From Numida meleagris (taxonomy: Eukaryota > Chordata > Aves > Galliformes > Numididae): a stretch of 64,000 bases of DNA. Made by a program: the position numbers and the translations under genes. The first letter of the stretch is position 1, and each line of letters opens with the position of its first letter. The notes beneath the pieces are model-generated. The model was not told the DNA's origin, did no database searches, and was given only the letters and a program-made list of their open reading frames with translations. The stretch spans positions 43,630,202 through 43,694,201 of the forward strand of contig NC_034410.1 of assembly GCF_002078875.1 (NCBI RefSeq). Reading direction: 5' to 3'. This document shows, piece after piece, positions 1-13,500 of the stretch.

Positions 1-805
1 TGCAGATATTCCATGAAAGCAGGAATGAGCAGAGAAACTATGCCAAAATGAGACATCAAATTTCACTATTTCTTACAACAGCATTGAATGCACAGTCAGA
101 GACAGGAATATCACACCAAAAGCTATTAAAATAAACACTATTTCCCATTCTTTAAAACAGATGTTGCCTAACTGTTCCCAGATCTCTTCAGGTTTGGTTT
201 GGTTTCTAATAGAGGGCTGAAGCTAAATTAAGTACTGTGTATGACTGCAGACTGGAGCGATCTGTCTACAGGTACCGCTTACTACCAGTATCAGTCATCC
301 CTGGCAAGCACAGAGCTTAAAGAGGAATGCCAGCCTGAGGTTCATTTACAGCCTAGAGGACCAAGTGCCTATTCACATGAAGTGCTAAAGCTTATATTGT
401 TTGCCATATTTGCTATCCTAATTTTCTCCAGCAGATGAGCTATGTATACCTACTTGGGCAAAATTACCACAATATTATTAGCTTTCTCGAAAAGGTGTTG
501 TCCAAATAAAACTGGGGTCTTTTGGTGGTTATTGGTGCTTTTTATTTGTTTGAAGGATATATATATTCAGCAAGCTTTTATTTCTATTATGCTTAGCTCA
601 CACTGCCTTCCATGGAATAATGAACTTCATTTTAAATTGCAATTACAGGAAAGTGAGCTAAGTACACCTTCCAAGAGGATCATTGTCTACCAGTATAACA
701 ATGGCTTTAAAGCATTTTTTATTATTATTATTGAAATAGGATTTCACCAACTACACGATTTCTTTTTTAGGCAATACCTTTGATTCAGATAGCCCTAAAG
801 GAAAG

Positions 806-1367
806 TATCATGGTTTTATGATTTTTGTTATCAGTATTCCACATCATAACCTCATGTAGTGCTCTAGGAGTTAAAGAGTTAATGCTCCAGTTCCGTGGAT
901 CGTTCTGGGTACATGTCCCAGAACTAAAGAACTTAGAAGAACTAAACCTCCCAGAGGACTGTTCACTGTTCTGTTACCGCTTTCCGTTCAGAGGGAAAGA
1001 TAAAAACTGTACACAGATCACAAGATGTCTCTCTCTTCCCCTTCTGCTCGTCTCTGCAGCATCTCGCCTTCAGCATTAGAGTAAGGCCTTCGGTGTTTGA
1101 ACACTCTCTCTCGTTTTATTTGATTTATTAGCTTCAATTCCAATTATATTGGATTATATTGGATTATATTGTGTTGTCTTGTATTCTGATACCTTATTTA
1201 GTAAATTAGTTTGTTTCTCCTCAGATCATTGCCGCTGTTTTGTTTTAGGCCTGTCTCCCTACCCTTTCCCCTTTCTCCCCTTTTCTCTTTCCTGAGGCAT
1301 GTGTTCATGGGTCCCCTCACCCCATTAGTCACAGAACCTGGGTGAACAAGCCCATAAACCATTGACC
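806..1367 (+). mobile_element. Solo LTR, family A, copy 1
   Basis: This segment is similar throughout to the reverse complement of 28972-29515. Shared blocks include AGAGTTAATGCTCCAGTTCC, GAGTAAGGCCTTCGGTGTTT and TTTTATTTGATTTATTAGC. It is flanked by an exact 5-bp direct repeat GAAAG (801-805 and 1368-1372), as expected for a retroviral-type insertion. The ends suggest a consensus of TGTCATGG to TTGACA, here mutated to TATC and GACC. No gag or pol lies beside it, so it is a solo LTR formed by recombination. It is antisense to ULK4. I cannot name the family with confidence. Confidence 0.82.
1145..1172 (+). repeat. 10-bp tandem repeat inside the LTR
   Basis: About three tandem copies of a GGATTATATT unit lie inside family A LTR copy 1. 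The other copy of this LTR (28972-29515) lacks them at the equivalent place, so they expanded after insertion or in one sublineage. Confidence 0.8.
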
Positions 1368-2286
1368 GAAAGCCATATAACATTCATGATGAGTGAAAAG
1401 TTCCTCCCCAACAGCAGATAAGATCCTCTCAGGAAAGCAATATAGCACAGAAAATAATACTACTGTCAAAACTTTAGTTTCAGCTGCTTAACAAAATGCA
1501 GCTAGCGGTCTAAAATACAAACACACATAAGCTACAAATTTGACAGAAGAGCATTTCCAATTCTACCAACCACCTCAATGTAACAGTACACTGATAGTCA
1601 AAAATAATATTCTGTATATAATATACTGATATTGCAGATGATCAAAGGTTTGACACAGTGAAACAGAAAATATCAGAAGCAGAATACTAAGAGTACAGCA
1701 GAAAAAGGTAGTAAGAAAGTTTAACATGAAATATATTCCACAGTAACCTCTCCTGCAGCAATCCCTTCGACTTCATCAACAGTAGTATTTTCTATTTATA
1801 TCATTATATTAACATCATGCAATTTGCCTCCATTTTTGATCTTGTTACTAAGGGGAGTTTGCACCATTTAAATTTTTACACATTTTGTTGCCAAATTTCC
1901 TCATGCTTTTCAATCCCATAATGTTCTGAACACACTCATGCTTACTGTTAATCCATCTTCCTTTCTGTGGATATGAAAACTTCTACAATACACATCACTA
2001 CACCTTCGATGACCTCATTAAATACTACAGCGAGACAAATGCCCACCTGTATTGCAGTATTACCTTCATATTGCTTTGTAGAAATACTCATAATCCACAC
2101 AACAGCTAGTGCTAGGATCTAGAATGAGACTGCTGATAAAAATATTTTGCATTCAGGTGCAATGTGAAATTCCCCTCTGATGTTTTGCAAAGGGCTGTAA
2201 ACAGTTCTTTCACATATTGACAAAGTACACTATCAATCTGCATTTACTAAATGTAACTAAAATGATCAATGAGTACTCAGGGTTGG

Positions 2287-2319
2287 TTTTTTTTTTGTTT
2301 TTTGTTTTTTTTTTTTTTT
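2287..2319 (+). repeat. T-rich run with interspersed G
   Basis: This is a poly-T stretch interrupted by single G residues. On the ULK4 strand it is an A-rich run. No adjoining retrosequence was recognised. Confidence 0.85.
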
Positions 2320-4446
2320 GCAACTGTAACAGTTACAGAGTTGCAGTCTTAAAGGGCATGAGCTTTTGGTGTAATTAGGTACATTTGGTGCAATTAAGCG
2401 GAGTTCTGAGATTGAATTGGTCCAGATACTTGCTACAGGATTAGAAATCACCAAAACTCAGTCTTTAGGGGTTAGGTCACAATCCAGGATAAGCAGTATG
2501 TAGTGGTGCAACTCTACATCAATGAACAGTGAGAAGCAGTAACATTAAAACATATCTCGCATGAATTGCCTGGTATCTGCAAGCCATCATGTCTGCACTG
2601 CTCTGAGAGCCAGATTAAAGCCAGTACGCTCAACACCACTTTGACTGTAGCACAGACAGCCTAGAAATACAGACTGCTCCTACAGACACTGCAATTCTGA
2701 GCCCGTACTATTTCCATTCGCATCCTAGAAGAGTCACTGTACAATCAGTGGCATCATTGGTAGTAACGAGAGCTGCCCTTTATGATACAGAGAAAATGCA
2801 TTGGACATTTGGTTTCTGCATAGAAAATTATGAAATACCAGTGATACTCTTGAACTTAATAGTGATAGCTATACATTAATTTACTAAGAGTGTACCTACA
2901 AAGTGTAATGAGTAGGAAATATAAATTGAAATGAATAGTTTAGGGTCTTATAAAATTCTAAGTACAACAAAAGAAAGCTCAACATTACTGATCTACCCTA
3001 TTTGATAAAACAAAGAGAAGTATGAACCTGAGCAAAGACTAGTTTATGGACTAGTACTGAAAAGCAATTGATACGCAGCTCCTCTCACTCATACAACCAT
3101 GAAAATGATTTCAGAAACCTACAATGATGGGTTTGCTGACTCATTCTGGTCACAAAGAAGAACGGCATAGATAAGTAACAAGAACTTATCAAAATCCAGT
3201 AGAATTTCTAGAAATCACTTATTCAACACATCCTCACATACACCCCCCAAAAATATATAAATATACATGTACTTTTTTGGCAGTTGAACTTCAAAATACC
3301 AACACTTGAAGAAGTTTCAAGCATGAATCTGATATTTGAGAATATTAACAAGAAACATTTGACTTTCATATCTTACTGTGCTCCTCTTCTGTTATTATCT
3401 ATAAGCAGTATTTATCCCAGGTTAAATCTATTTATGAAACACTGTAAAAGTGTTGCTTTTGTTGTTAACACTTGTCAGAAGAAGAGCTTCTCAGATTTGT
3501 ACAGATATGTATACAAAATATCCTAAATGTCATTGTCAAAGAGGTTATATTAAATTTAAAAGGGTTATCTGGTAACAGATTTAAGATGACACACAATGAA
3601 AAAAATCACTGCAAAGGACAACAGAAAATTCAAATATTTAAACCTAAAAATGGAAATTCAATTCAGAACCACATTTATGAACATCTTCTACCCTGAGGAC
3701 GACTGAATTTCAAGAATGACGCAATAGGAAGTATGCAATTCACATGCACTGCATACATTATTCGTATTTAGTATTCACCAGCAGCAGGCTTACATTACAG
3801 AACACTTACCTGACACAAATTCATGAACAAACAGGCTTGAAAAAATACACAAGACAGTCTGGAAATTATCAGTGAGGAAACTATTTGATATCACAGGACC
3901 CAGCTTCCAAACTATCCTGTAGACTTTTCGTTTTTCTTAAAACATCTGTTTTGCAACGTTCCAGAGCTGCAAAACCATTGCCATTTTTTCATGATTATTT
4001 ATCGTAAGTGGCAGACCCTATTTTTGGATGGAAATCCAATATGTTACTATGAAAACTGTACCACAGACACTTTATATTGAAAGAAACTCTATAACAGAAC
4101 AGTGATAGTTTGCATTATCATAACCAAACTCAGGTTTGATTCTGCTAAATAAAACACAAGTTGCTCAGTATTTGTTGTTTGGGTCAGGCAAATACATAGC
4201 TTTAGTTAAGAATCAAGCTCATTAATTCCATTTTTCAGAATTTTATTTGATTTGAAAACAAAAAAATGGATTTTTTTCTTACCTTATAAAAGAAAGTTTT
4301 TATACAAGTAGGCAGCGAGAACCATATAAATCCTTACAAACAGTAGATTCTTTGCATTAATAGATCCGTTCACCATCAACAACTTACAAGCATTCCTTAC
4401 TAAACTTCTTATTTAGACACGATTGGAGATATATTATCTGTTAGTT

Positions 4447-4468
4447 TATATATATATATATATATATA
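4447..4468. repeat. (TA)11 microsatellite
   Basis: Eleven TA repeats lie in the ULK4 intron, starting about 13 nt past the donor of the exon at 4482-4530. Such runs are usually length-polymorphic. Confidence 0.95.
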
Positions 4469-4481
4469 AAATTATTCTTAC

Positions 4482-4530
4482 CAAGATAACTTGGAAAAGA
4501 GCTGGAAAAAGATGGTTTTCTTCCACAAGG
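4482..4530 (-). CDS. ULK4: ULK4 coding exon l (last found), 16 codons plus 1 nt
   Basis: This is a 49-nt micro-exon found by frame and splice logic. The acceptor is ATATGTTTTTGCAG and the donor GTAAGAAT. Joined to the previous exon it encodes [17 protein letters not shown], matching the ULK4 segment that follows TEHxP in other vertebrates. It ends phase 0. It lies 16.1 kb from the previous exon. A (TA)n run starts 13 nt past its donor. The following exon was not found in the remaining 4.4 kb. Confidence 0.9.
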
Positions 4531-7500
4531 CTGCAAAAACATATTTTAAGATTTATTTTAAAAGAGAGGAAGTGAATTCTTATTTAACATACTAAACTCA
4601 TAGAAAGAGCAGAGTAGTAGAATAAGTGTTGCCAAAATCTATGACCCCAAACTTCAGTCTTTGATTAGCTTTCAACAAAAATGAGCTTCCTTTCAGCTAT
4701 TAAATAGAAACAGCAATGTAATGCTGCTTTGGAAATTACTTCTAGGTCTGCTTCACTGATGCAATTCAAGTGAGTGAAGAGTAAGTGAAATAGTATTTTT
4801 AAATGGAAAAAAAAAATCAAAATTCAGAAATACAATACTGTACAGACTATGAAACAGTCACCCCGCATCATCAACTAATTTGAATTAGCAGATTCACAAC
4901 ATACAAGTGAAATTATAAATGTGCTGTGTATTGTTTTTTTGAAGCATGCTCCATTAACTAACTGCTTGGGTTTAACCTATATTAATATATGATGCGCTTG
5001 CAGCCACTTCCCTTCAAAGACTTGAGGAAGTGGTTACCCAAAAGAATTGACTTATATTTTCCTGAATTTCAAAATCTTATTTATTTTTTATTTATAAAGC
5101 TTTCCAAAAGCTTTGTGTTTATGAATAAAGTACATGTGTATCTCTGTCACAAACATGATGACAACAGAATTGTAGGTAGGTCACTCTGAAAGTAACACCT
5201 CCTATTTATCTTCATGGAAACTATAAAGGATACAAAGAGTACAATAACACCATTTGATAGAGCAAATTCTTAGCAGCAAAACACTATTTTTCAGCACAGT
5301 CGCCACCATTAGCTACGCATTTATGCCAGCAATGAACAAGAGGCTGCATGCCTCACTCACAAAAATCTGCACAAGCAAAGGTGACACACTGTCACTGTTG
5401 CCACTGCAGAAACACACCACCCACCACCTCACTGTGCTGTCATCCACTGTTTGGTCTCCATAAAAGTTCATTAAGTGTTGGTGAATGTCCATGGGTGACA
5501 CTTCTTACTGCATGGAGGAATTCAGTGACACGCCGTTGCTTCATACAAACTTATTTATTACGAAATTATTTATTTAAACAAAAAAAAAAGGGGGCAACAA
5601 CAACTTAAAACAAGTGGGTTGAACACATACGTCTAATGAAAAAATGACATAGGCAAAATGATCCATGACAAGAAGAAACTTCCTAATACATCTCAGGGTG
5701 CAGCTGTGTAATTTTAAAAACAAATAAGCAGGGATTATGTGGAAAGCAAACTACTTCATTCAGTTCACTGTTCTATGTCTTTCCCCAACAAGCTAGGACT
5801 TTTGAGATTCTGTCTGTTAGAAAAAAAAATTGCTGGTTCTCAAAAAACTCCTAGCAGAGCTATTTAAACATTCACAGTTTAAAATTAGGAAACTAATTTC
5901 TCAAAGTTTTTAAGTAAATGACAACAAGTTCACACCAGTAGTTGTTGAAACAACCCTTCTTTATGCCACAGTTCTAGCTAATAGCCAGCATTAGACTCAA
6001 ATGCCACTGATGCCAAAGGAGGTAAAAAAAACATTTGAATGTTAAGGAAAAAGGAGATCGTTTTGTCCCCTTCAAATAGACCAAAGTATAAGAACATAGC
6101 AAGAGGAATATTCATTAAAGACCATGGACAATATCTACTGGTACACTAAAGAAGCTGGTCTAAAGATCTTGTTCCATTCAGAATTTGTTTGGTATAAAAT
6201 GACTGCCTATAAATAAAGCTAATTAACCTCACTGCTACCAACTGAAAAAAAAAAAAGGGGGGGGGGGAAATATGGCTGTTCCTAAAAGAAAGTCTTCCTG
6301 ACAAAATAGCCTCTCAGGTCCATTGGAAGCTTGAATAAATTAGAGCAGTATTCAGATAGATTTATTGGTTTTTTGTGAATCCTACAGAATGAAGATCCAC
6401 AATTGAAATGGAAAGTTTCAAAGTCATCTCACTGCCATTCTTTCATGTCATGCCCTTCAGTAGCTGTCCAAAGGCAAACAATGATCTTGCCATTGATTTT
6501 TAAGAAATATTATACCAAGACACAACTCACAATAGTGTCTACAATAGAATACAACAGGGAGAAGATCTATCAACTTATCTTTAGGGGTCCCAATTATTTC
6601 AGTCAATTTTCTCAAATAACATTATTCTTCACTTCCAGTTCCTAACCCTTCTCAGTAATTGTAGTTTACATTTCAAATGACCCAGGGGGCAAGGAAGAAA
6701 AAAAGGAAGAAAAGAGTGTGCAGGTAGAAAATTATCTTGGTTGTCAAATAATTGGATTTTTTTTAATGCTTTACTTTTTGTAGTAGACAGAAACTGGAAA
6801 TAAACGCAAAAATGAAGATCTCATAAAATCAATGTATCACCATTATATGATGGTATTTCAAAGATCTTTCAAAAGTGTATGATTAGTAATAAAAACAGGA
6901 AAGGCTGACTGATACTCAAACATAGCAAAACAAGATTTGAGAAGTAAACATGCATCTTAACTGCAAGAAAAATACCTGAAAGTAGGATATTTCTTTCAAA
7001 TAGCTCAGCTACAACTGTCAAAGTATGTAAAATTCTAGGAAAACACTTTTCAAGAAGTACAACATGACGATCTGTACTAAAAGTACTGATCGACAGCAGT
7101 TTGGGTTTTTTTATTGTATATTAGCAGTTGAACCGTTAGTAGCTTTCAGTCACTGTCTGGTAAAAGGAGCTTAATTTCAGTCCCAGCACAGGCTTAAAAA
7201 CTGTGGCACAGTTATTGGATGGGCATCACTGCAATACCAGCAGTTTACGGTGGGAGAACAGAGTTTGTATTTTCAATTCCTGTTCAGTTTCCAGCTTCAA
7301 AATCCATACTTCTATAGAAATGTCTTCTGATATGTTTTGAACCATGGCATACCGTGTTTTGCTGATTTCCCATTATGTTCTATAATTTTGAATTGGCCTA
7401 TTTACAAGTAGTACAAAATATTTTAAGATTATTGATTAGGTTAAGTCCCAATTTTAAATATAATTTTAAAAGTCATAATACAAAATGGTTCCCAGACAGG

Positions 7501-10500
7501 GAAACAGTAATTGTAAGAAAGCAAGAAAACTGTATTTTATTTACTTATTTTTAAGTGAGAGCATGTGTTATCAGCTTAATATATTACACACCTATACTAT
7601 GGTTTGCTTATTTTATACCATATGTCATAAGCAATTTTCTAAGAGTTCACGCTATCAAAATGGAAAGCAATGTGGACCTAAGAACAATATAGAGAGCAAT
7701 AATTATGTGGAAAATAAATTCAAAACTTACTTTAAAAAAAACACCATTTCACCATCATTCTCTTTGAATGTCCATAAAAACAAGAACATTTCTTCATAAA
7801 GTTATGATATCAGCTTAATTACAATGAATTTTGAGTGTGGTCAAGTGATGACAATTTTTGATAACCCTACTCATGTCCCGAAGTCCCTTAAGTTCAGAAA
7901 TGCCACAAATGAAAAAATATCAACTACAATACCTTAGAAAGTGATTTTAATGAGTATTATGGCTCATCAAATTCTTCAGCAAAAGGATGCAATTTAATAA
8001 TCATCACAAATTGAACTGCTGAAAGTTTAATAAATCTTACTTCCTTTAAGAATCCTAAAATATTTTAACAGAGCTTTGTTGTGTTGTTGAATCTTGAAGA
8101 TGAGTATTTCTGGAAGGATTTGCCAGACTGTGATTGCATATTTGTCATCTTCAAGATCTGTAGCTTACAGAATATTAACACCTTACAAATAAATAAAAGC
8201 AATGGCTATTTAAACATCAAGAGAAAGTTCACTTTTTCTACACTAAAAGAAGAAAAAAAGACTTCTTTTTAATTCAACAAGAATATAAGAAAAACTACTG
8301 GTCTTGAGTTTTAAAGAGTTGTTCGAAGGTGAAGAAGCAGAACGATAGTCCTTTCTCAAGTTTTATGTTTTAACATTACATTGAAGAAAAAATTATTAAT
8401 TTTTAAAAACATAATTTTCATATTTTTCATTCAGATAACATATATCCTGATTTTTACAGAATTATATCATCTATAATAAACCAACAGCAGGTTACACAAG
8501 TTATTTCAACTATATATAAGATATACATACATTTCCAAAGCCCTTTTTTTAAACTACTGTTTATAAATTTATGTGTCTCAATCCTGACTGAGATTTCAGC
8601 CCAAATATATATAGAATTCCTTAAACCCAAAATTGAAGTGTGCAAAATAATTTTAATTGATTTGATATATGAAAAGAACCTTAGGCAATTCTGCAAAACC
8701 TTTTAGTTCTATATGAAAAACACAATAGTACATTAAGCAATAATTCTCTTGCTTCTGGCCTTCTGTAGCTAAGCATTCATACCAGTAGAGCTATTTGGGC
8801 AAGTAAGGATAGCAAGATTGAATTATTCTACAATATAAATAAAATTAAACTGGGTGAAAAACTAAGTTTTTACATGGACCAAAATATTTATTATTTTATT
8901 CCTAAGAAGTTACAAACACAATGTATTTATAACTTCATAGAAATAAAAATAGGAATGAGGATGAGAAAAAATAGGAATGAGGAATGAAAGTAGGAATGAG
9001 GATGAGAAAATAATTTATGAACAAAAATCTATAAGCTCTAAATGTAAACAACATTCCCCTAAAATACTGACCAATGTTTTCAATGCACTGAATAAGAAAG
9101 GTAAAGTAGGTTTATGTCTTCAATCTCTTTTGAGACTCCACTCTCTTACATCTCCTGCAGATCATGATATAGCAAAAAGCAAGGAAAAGGGACATTATGT
9201 AGAGTTTTTTCGATCTGTTTTAAAATACAGTCTACAGTATTTTAAGACTTTTAACATACTTCCCATACACATGCACACAACACTCTTACTGAATTTAAAA
9301 CAACAAGAAGATTGACTGGGAGAAAATGGAAGAGAGTGAGTGAGATAAAAGCAAAGGTCCTACTTCACACACCACAGATGACTCTTGAATAATACTATTT
9401 CAAGCGTTTTCAAATCCTATGAAATGTCATTCTATACAGAATATTGGTATAGGCTGATTTAGCAATAGGGATTAGTATATTAGTTTAAGGATTAATATAT
9501 TGGTCTAGCAAAAGGAATCAATGAGTGCTACTCCTAAAACTTCCCATTTTAACTTCACTTGTTGTGTGAACAGCTTTTTTTTCTCAACAATCCTGCTTCA
9601 CAGAATCACTGGAGTCACAATAGACTACTTTTATCTTTGCATCCACCAGGTGCAAGGACTTCTTCCTCAGATTTCACATAAATTGTTTTAGATTATAGTG
9701 CATTAAGACAGAAGGTTATTCATTATGGCCTAACAAGCAATGGAAATTTGCGAAATTGGGGAAAAACTGCTAAAGGTCAGCCAACAATCGCTAAGATGAA
9801 GCTGAAGGAGAAATAGAAGGGAAAAAGAAGGTGGTTATATGACCATCTCAGATGCAACTGTGCGTGCCCAGAGGGACATCAGCATATATTAATACATTTT
9901 TGGAAAATAATGAGTATGTATACTAATGTATTGCATGTGTACGTTTTAACTGTTTAAATGTAGAACTTGAACTCTGAGAGTGGGAGCTTGATTTGTCAAG
10001 TTGCCTGGTACGTATCGTGAGGAATAAAGGAATGCCGCCTTCTAACACCACATGGAGTTACTTTTCCTCCTAGATTTTGGATGACAATATGAATGATGTC
10101 ACCATCTAAAAAATAGCTGAAGTTCAAAAGAGAGATTCAAGAGAAGGCTGGCAAGATTTCCAAAAAGAAAGACCTTTTTCTTCACAAAAGCACTTATACT
10201 CATGCATTTCATAAGATTATATTGAGAATAATTAAGGAATATGTGAAGGAGAAGAGTCATTAAAGAGAACTTAAGCCATCCGTTCAACATTAGGAGTAAA
10301 ATCTGAATTGAAAACAAGTATCAACATTTCAGCTTTTCATTTCTGTAGAACCTGCAGTTCTTGCATATCTGATTACTTTTCTTTCTATGCAGAGTCTCTA
10401 AGGAAGAGCCTAGTAAATACTTTGGAACTTACTAAAAATCCAAATACATTTTCTGTTGCTGAGAGAAAGGGAACACAAGTAAATTTCTCCTGAACTGGAA

Positions 10501-13500
10501 AAAAATCTAGGTAAATAAAAAGCTTAAAAAAATATATATTTTTAATAAATACTAGCTAGATAGCTACAAAACAATCTGTAATCATTTAACAACATTTTAA
10601 GTGGGTAGTGCACCACCATGCAATGTTATGATAACAAGGTTATCTTCCAGTTCTCTGAAGATCTCTTCCATTTCAAATAAAATAAAAAATAAAAAAGATC
10701 TATCATTTAAAATACCTCATTTGTCTTTCAAAAAAGAAGTGATAATAAAAAAGGAAAACGTTGAGAAAACATTTGAGAATAGTAGCACTTCTGCGCTGCA
10801 TCTGCAAAGAGATTTATATATTCTCACAGTCCTAGAATTTCAGTCATAAAAAAGGAAAAGAGACCGTGAGTTTAAAATTAGGGATCTGCCAATACGAAAC
10901 ACTGAAGGTTTGCAAATCCTCCCATCCTCCAGGCTCAGAAATCAATACTCATTTAGGATTTTAAGCCTCATGCAACAGTCAGCTCTTTTTTTTTTTTCTT
11001 TTCTTTCTAAAAAGAGTATTTTCAGTGTTTTGTTTTAATGGGTACCAAATGTGTTCCTTAGAACTGTAAGGGAGACCCAGGTTCCAATCTCTTCTTTAGC
11101 CTCAGCCACCCTAGCTATCCAGTAGACTGTTCTCCCCACAGTGGGTTACATTTCAACCTCTCTTTGCAATGCTGCTCTACTGAGAAGAAAAGGAATCAGA
11201 GATCTATCAGACCACACAGAGGGAGAATGACTTTGTCACCTGATTTTTTAGTTCATCATCTGCCAAAATTACATCTTGAATCCCTGGCGAAATTTGTATA
11301 ATTTAAAGAAATAGAAAAGTACTTTAAATACGTAAATTCTGCAAAAAAAAAAAAACTAAGCACTGAAATCCATTTTTGTAAAACTTGATCTTGCTATAAG
11401 GGTACATAATTCATATGTTCCCAATGGGGAAAATATAAACAAGGTTATTTTACATCCATTCCTATAATAAATAACCTTGGATGGGTTCAAACAGCAGTAT
11501 TTTTCTTTGTAAGGAACACATAAGGTGATTTGCCTTAAATTGAAGTGTCAGTAAGAGAGGTTATAGAATAAATTAACAAAACGAACAGAGACATCATAAG
11601 AATGAGAAAACATTCACCCAAGTGTTGAAAAGGAACTAAAGAAGAAAACAGATGAAGTGTGATAACATATAGGTAGTTGTGTACCTCCTTATCTAAAACT
11701 CTGCTTTCATAGGAAAGATTTAAAAGGCAGAAAACATGACACTATTGAACACTGTCTTTTGAGAAAAGTCATGGATGAGGAAACACTGGCTTCTACAGAC
11801 ATTCTAAGCTGAACAAATAAGTAGGAACTATTTTAAAGAACAACAGTAGTAGGCAAGCATAAAGCAAGAGGCAACACATTCATTTTAAAGCAACCAAACA
11901 TAAAATCCACAAGAGATCTTTTAAGAAATCAGCCAGCATGTGGGCAAAAGAGTACTTCTGAAAGTACTTTGTACTTTCAAAACGTATTTATTATAAAGCC
12001 CCCTACCAAAGGCTCTTAAAATACAGGCAGGACTGTTCAGATTGCAAAAGGTACAGATAAAGTATGCAAGATATTTATGAAGTAGTGCATCCACCTTTTT
12101 CAGTGCAAGAGCTTAATGGCATCAGATTAAGTCACAAGCTCCAGATTAAACAAACCCAAAGAAAAGCCCTAAAGAAAAAAAAATATTTCTATGCTGCCGA
12201 TTATGCTATGGAACAACTATGAATGCTATAAGTTTTCTGTCAAATATCTTTTTGGAGCCATGTAAATGAAATGACAATAACTATTACCTACAGAACACGT
12301 ATTTCCTAGGGCTTCTGAAAGACCGTTCACAGGTGGCTGAAAGAGCCTGTGGAGAACATTGACACACGCTTGCCTTTTTCCTTGTCTTCAGTGTTTTAGA
12401 TTTGCTTCATGCTGAATAGAGAGTTTGTGGTAGAACTGAATTTGCTGAAGCCAATTCTACTATCCAAACCAGCCAACCCCTCCTCATTATTTGCTTATTT
12501 TTTAATTCCTATTTATATTTATAATGGCAAACATTCCCTATTGAAATAAAAAACAACGGAAAATGAATGGCATTTTCTCCTATCTATAGCTTTACATTAA
12601 AAGAGCAAACATGAGCCTTGCAGTATAACATTTTTCAACAACTGACTGAACAATAGTAACATCAAAGAGTTACTTCACACTTCTAAAACTGAGAGTCAGT
12701 AATTGATCAGCAATACATAAGAGGAAACAAAATTACAGGTATAAGGTTAACAGCTCATTTCTTTACTAAAGGGAAACTAAAAAAATGTAACAGTAAGGAG
12801 TTGTGTTTTACATTAAAGACGGTGATTAGTATTGCAGTCAGTACATGACTAGACTATGAGAACTCACTTGCAATAATGAACTCTGACCACTGGCTTTGAT
12901 ATGAATTATAGTGATGTGTGAATTGACAATAGTGTTATTAGCTGACGCTCATTTCCAGAGTCTATTTCTGGGTACATCTTCCTGCCTCAAATTATTCAAT
13001 AAAGGAGCACGTATGCAAATCTTATAACAAAGTATAGAAATCACAAATATCATACGAATTCTTTGCTGTTTTGTATCAGCATCATTTCTCTAACGAGGAA
13101 ATGAGGTTTTCTACAGCCCAATTTTCACAGATGTAATCAGAATCATGCTCAAAATCTACATAAATATTTCTCAAAGTTCTACTAAAAATGTATCTCTCAA
13201 TCCATCTACATTGAGATTTTCTCACTGATGTTGCACACATCTAAAACATAATTCCTACTGTTCAGCTCTGCTGGACTAGGCCCTGAAGGCTTACCTATTA
13301 TCAGAAATACTTCATACTATTTTATTCATATTAATTGCAGAAAACAAGAAAACATTTAAAAGATGAAGTTACTTAGAAGGAAATAGATTTTTTTAAGCTA
13401 GCGTTTCAGCCTTAAATTAGGAAATTAAAATGGCTAATGATCAGAACAAAGTACTTTTAAGGCAATTAACATAAGCACACATTAGTTAATTCACCAGCAA

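Larger units (their letters stand above)
1..4481. other. ULK4 intron after the last exon found (partial)
   Basis: No ULK4 exon or other gene could be supported here. The stretch holds one solo LTR (806-1367), a T-rich run near 2287-2319 and a TA microsatellite by the exon at 4482. The rest is AT-rich sequence with only short chance ORFs. If the gene is complete, the next ULK4 exon should lie to the left of this window. Confidence 0.7.

Noticed and set aside
442..783. 113-codon plus-strand ORF near the left end
   Set aside because: AT-rich, no recognisable motif, no splice or start support; it looks like a chance ORF.
3809..3857. Minus-strand segment with a good donor (GTAAGTG) and an open frame, considered as the next ULK4 exon
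   Set aside because: The encoded peptide does not resemble the ULK4 region expected after exon l, and the acceptor is poor.
8950..9012. Short direct repeats considered as a CRISPR-like array
   Set aside because: Tandem GA-rich minisatellite without unique spacers, in a vertebrate genome.
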